In this document: one piece after another, positions 63,541 to 64,000 of the stretch
How the letters are laid out: each line of letters begins with the position of its first letter
Position numbering within the stretch: the stretch's first letter is position 1
Assembly (NCBI GenBank): GCA_964404895.1
Contig: CAYOLV010000001.1
Location: forward strand, 558,001-622,000
DNA length: 64,000 bases
From: JBGSUZ01 sp964404895
GTDB lineage: Bacteria; Bacillota; Clostridia; Peptostreptococcales; Acidaminobacteraceae
Reading direction: 5' to 3'
Program-made: the position numbers and the translations under genes
The notes under the pieces: model-generated
Told to the model about the DNA's origin: nothing
The model's input: the letters and a program-made list of their open reading frames with translations, nothing else
Databases searched by the model: none

Positions 63541-64000
63541 ATGAAGCCATGTAAACCTGTTGAAATAACCAATGGGGCATTTAATTTTTGCAAATACACC
63601 ATTGCAACCCTTTTGTGGGGTGCACTCATTTTACAGAGCAAAGTCCTAGTTTTAGTGTGCTTTGCGATATTAGTACTCTCGGCATTCTTAAAAGTTAAAA
63701 GGGCACCACTAGTATTTATTTATACTCAAACCCTTGAAAAGGTTTTCAAATCCAAACCCATTATTTTAGATGAAAATTCCGTTTGGTTCGCCCATACCGT
63801 AGGTGCCGTATTTTCAGGTGTGGCGCTAGTGTTATTGTATTTTATAAATCCCTTTGCAGGATGGGTGACCACGGGCGTATTAGCAGTACTGAAAACCTCT
63901 GGAGCTTTTGGCTTTTGCGGTGCCATGAAACTATACGGCTGTATGAACAATCCCAATGGCAACTGCTGCCGAGTTGGCAAAAAAATTAAAAAACATCAGT
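63541..64000 (+). CDS. DUF4395 membrane protein, cut by the window end
   Basis: Open from ATG 63541 for 153 codons to the last base. N-terminus MKPCKPVEITNGAFNFCKYT, two to three helices, and the tail FGFCGAMKLYGCMNNPNGNCCR with clustered Cys are typical of DUF4395. No stop is visible, so the length is unknown. It lies 15 bp behind the ICMT-like gene. Confidence 0.7.
   Translation, partial: MKPCKPVEITNGAFNFCKYTIATLLWGALILQSKVLVLVCFAILVLSAFLKVKRAPLVFIYTQTLEKVFKSKPIILDENSVWFAHTVGAVFSGVALVLLYFINPFAGWVTTGVLAVLKTSGAFGFCGAMKLYGCMNNPNGNCCRVGKKIKKHQ

Noticed and set aside
1..64000. CRISPR arrays, tRNA or rRNA genes
   Set aside because: No regularly spaced repeats, cloverleaf sequences or rRNA stretches were recognised on reading both strands; a tRNAscan/Infernal run would settle it.

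Overview
The window looks like the chromosome of a low-GC anaerobic Firmicute, most likely a Clostridia member. The evidence is an oxygen-sensitive class III ribonucleotide reductase (NrdD), an iron-type alcohol dehydrogenase, glycerol kinase, a BrnQ amino-acid carrier behind a sigma-54 promoter, strong GGAGG-type ribosome sites and many U-tailed terminators. I saw no rRNA, tRNA or CRISPR array. The species cannot be named from the sequence.

Layout. 1-1928: start of nrdD on the minus strand, with two NrdR boxes over its promoter. 2.1-5.0 kb: small membrane, lipoprotein and ankyrin genes in a decayed tandem duplication. 4.8-7.1 kb: a candidate peptide quorum-sensing locus, with a 38-residue exported pro-peptide gene divergent from an HTH/helical-repeat (RRNPP-type) regulator, plus a secreted protein and a 53-residue membrane protein. 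7.2-22.5 kb: housekeeping genes (MBL hydrolase, cysteine hydrolase, histidine kinase and sigma-54 activator, brnQ, glpK, MATE pump, three-gene ABC exporter, Fe-ADH, YvyF-like protein, GNAT) ending in rlmH.

22.4-47.1 kb is the main discovery: a composite island resembling staphylococcal SCC elements. It is inserted at the last codons of rlmH, and GAACCGTATCATAA occurs as a direct repeat at the rlmH end and again near 36.17, 46.08 and 47.08 kb. Unit 1 (13.7 kb) carries a cytosine methyltransferase, a PD-ExK nuclease and Vsr, a RadC-like protein, an unknown 447-aa protein, a Cch-like ATPase, a 27-codon ORF, a large serine recombinase, and a DUF262 / DUF3696-type ATPase / unknown three-gene set. 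Unit 2 (9.9 kb) carries a type I restriction system coupled to an AAA ATPase and an HNH nuclease, then decayed genes. Unit 3 (1 kb) carries a single serine hydrolase gene. The island is mostly DNA-defence cargo plus its own integration machinery.

47.2-64 kb: a DUF4143 ATPase coupled to a double MerR regulator, an M28 peptidase, small secreted and cytosolic proteins, a WYL regulator, DJ-1/PfpI, DUF1697, an Fe-S cysteine-rich protein, an AraC regulator, a second MATE pump overlapping a diguanylate cyclase tail to tail, and a radical SAM protein with an ICMT-like methyltransferase and a DUF4395 gene cut by the window end.
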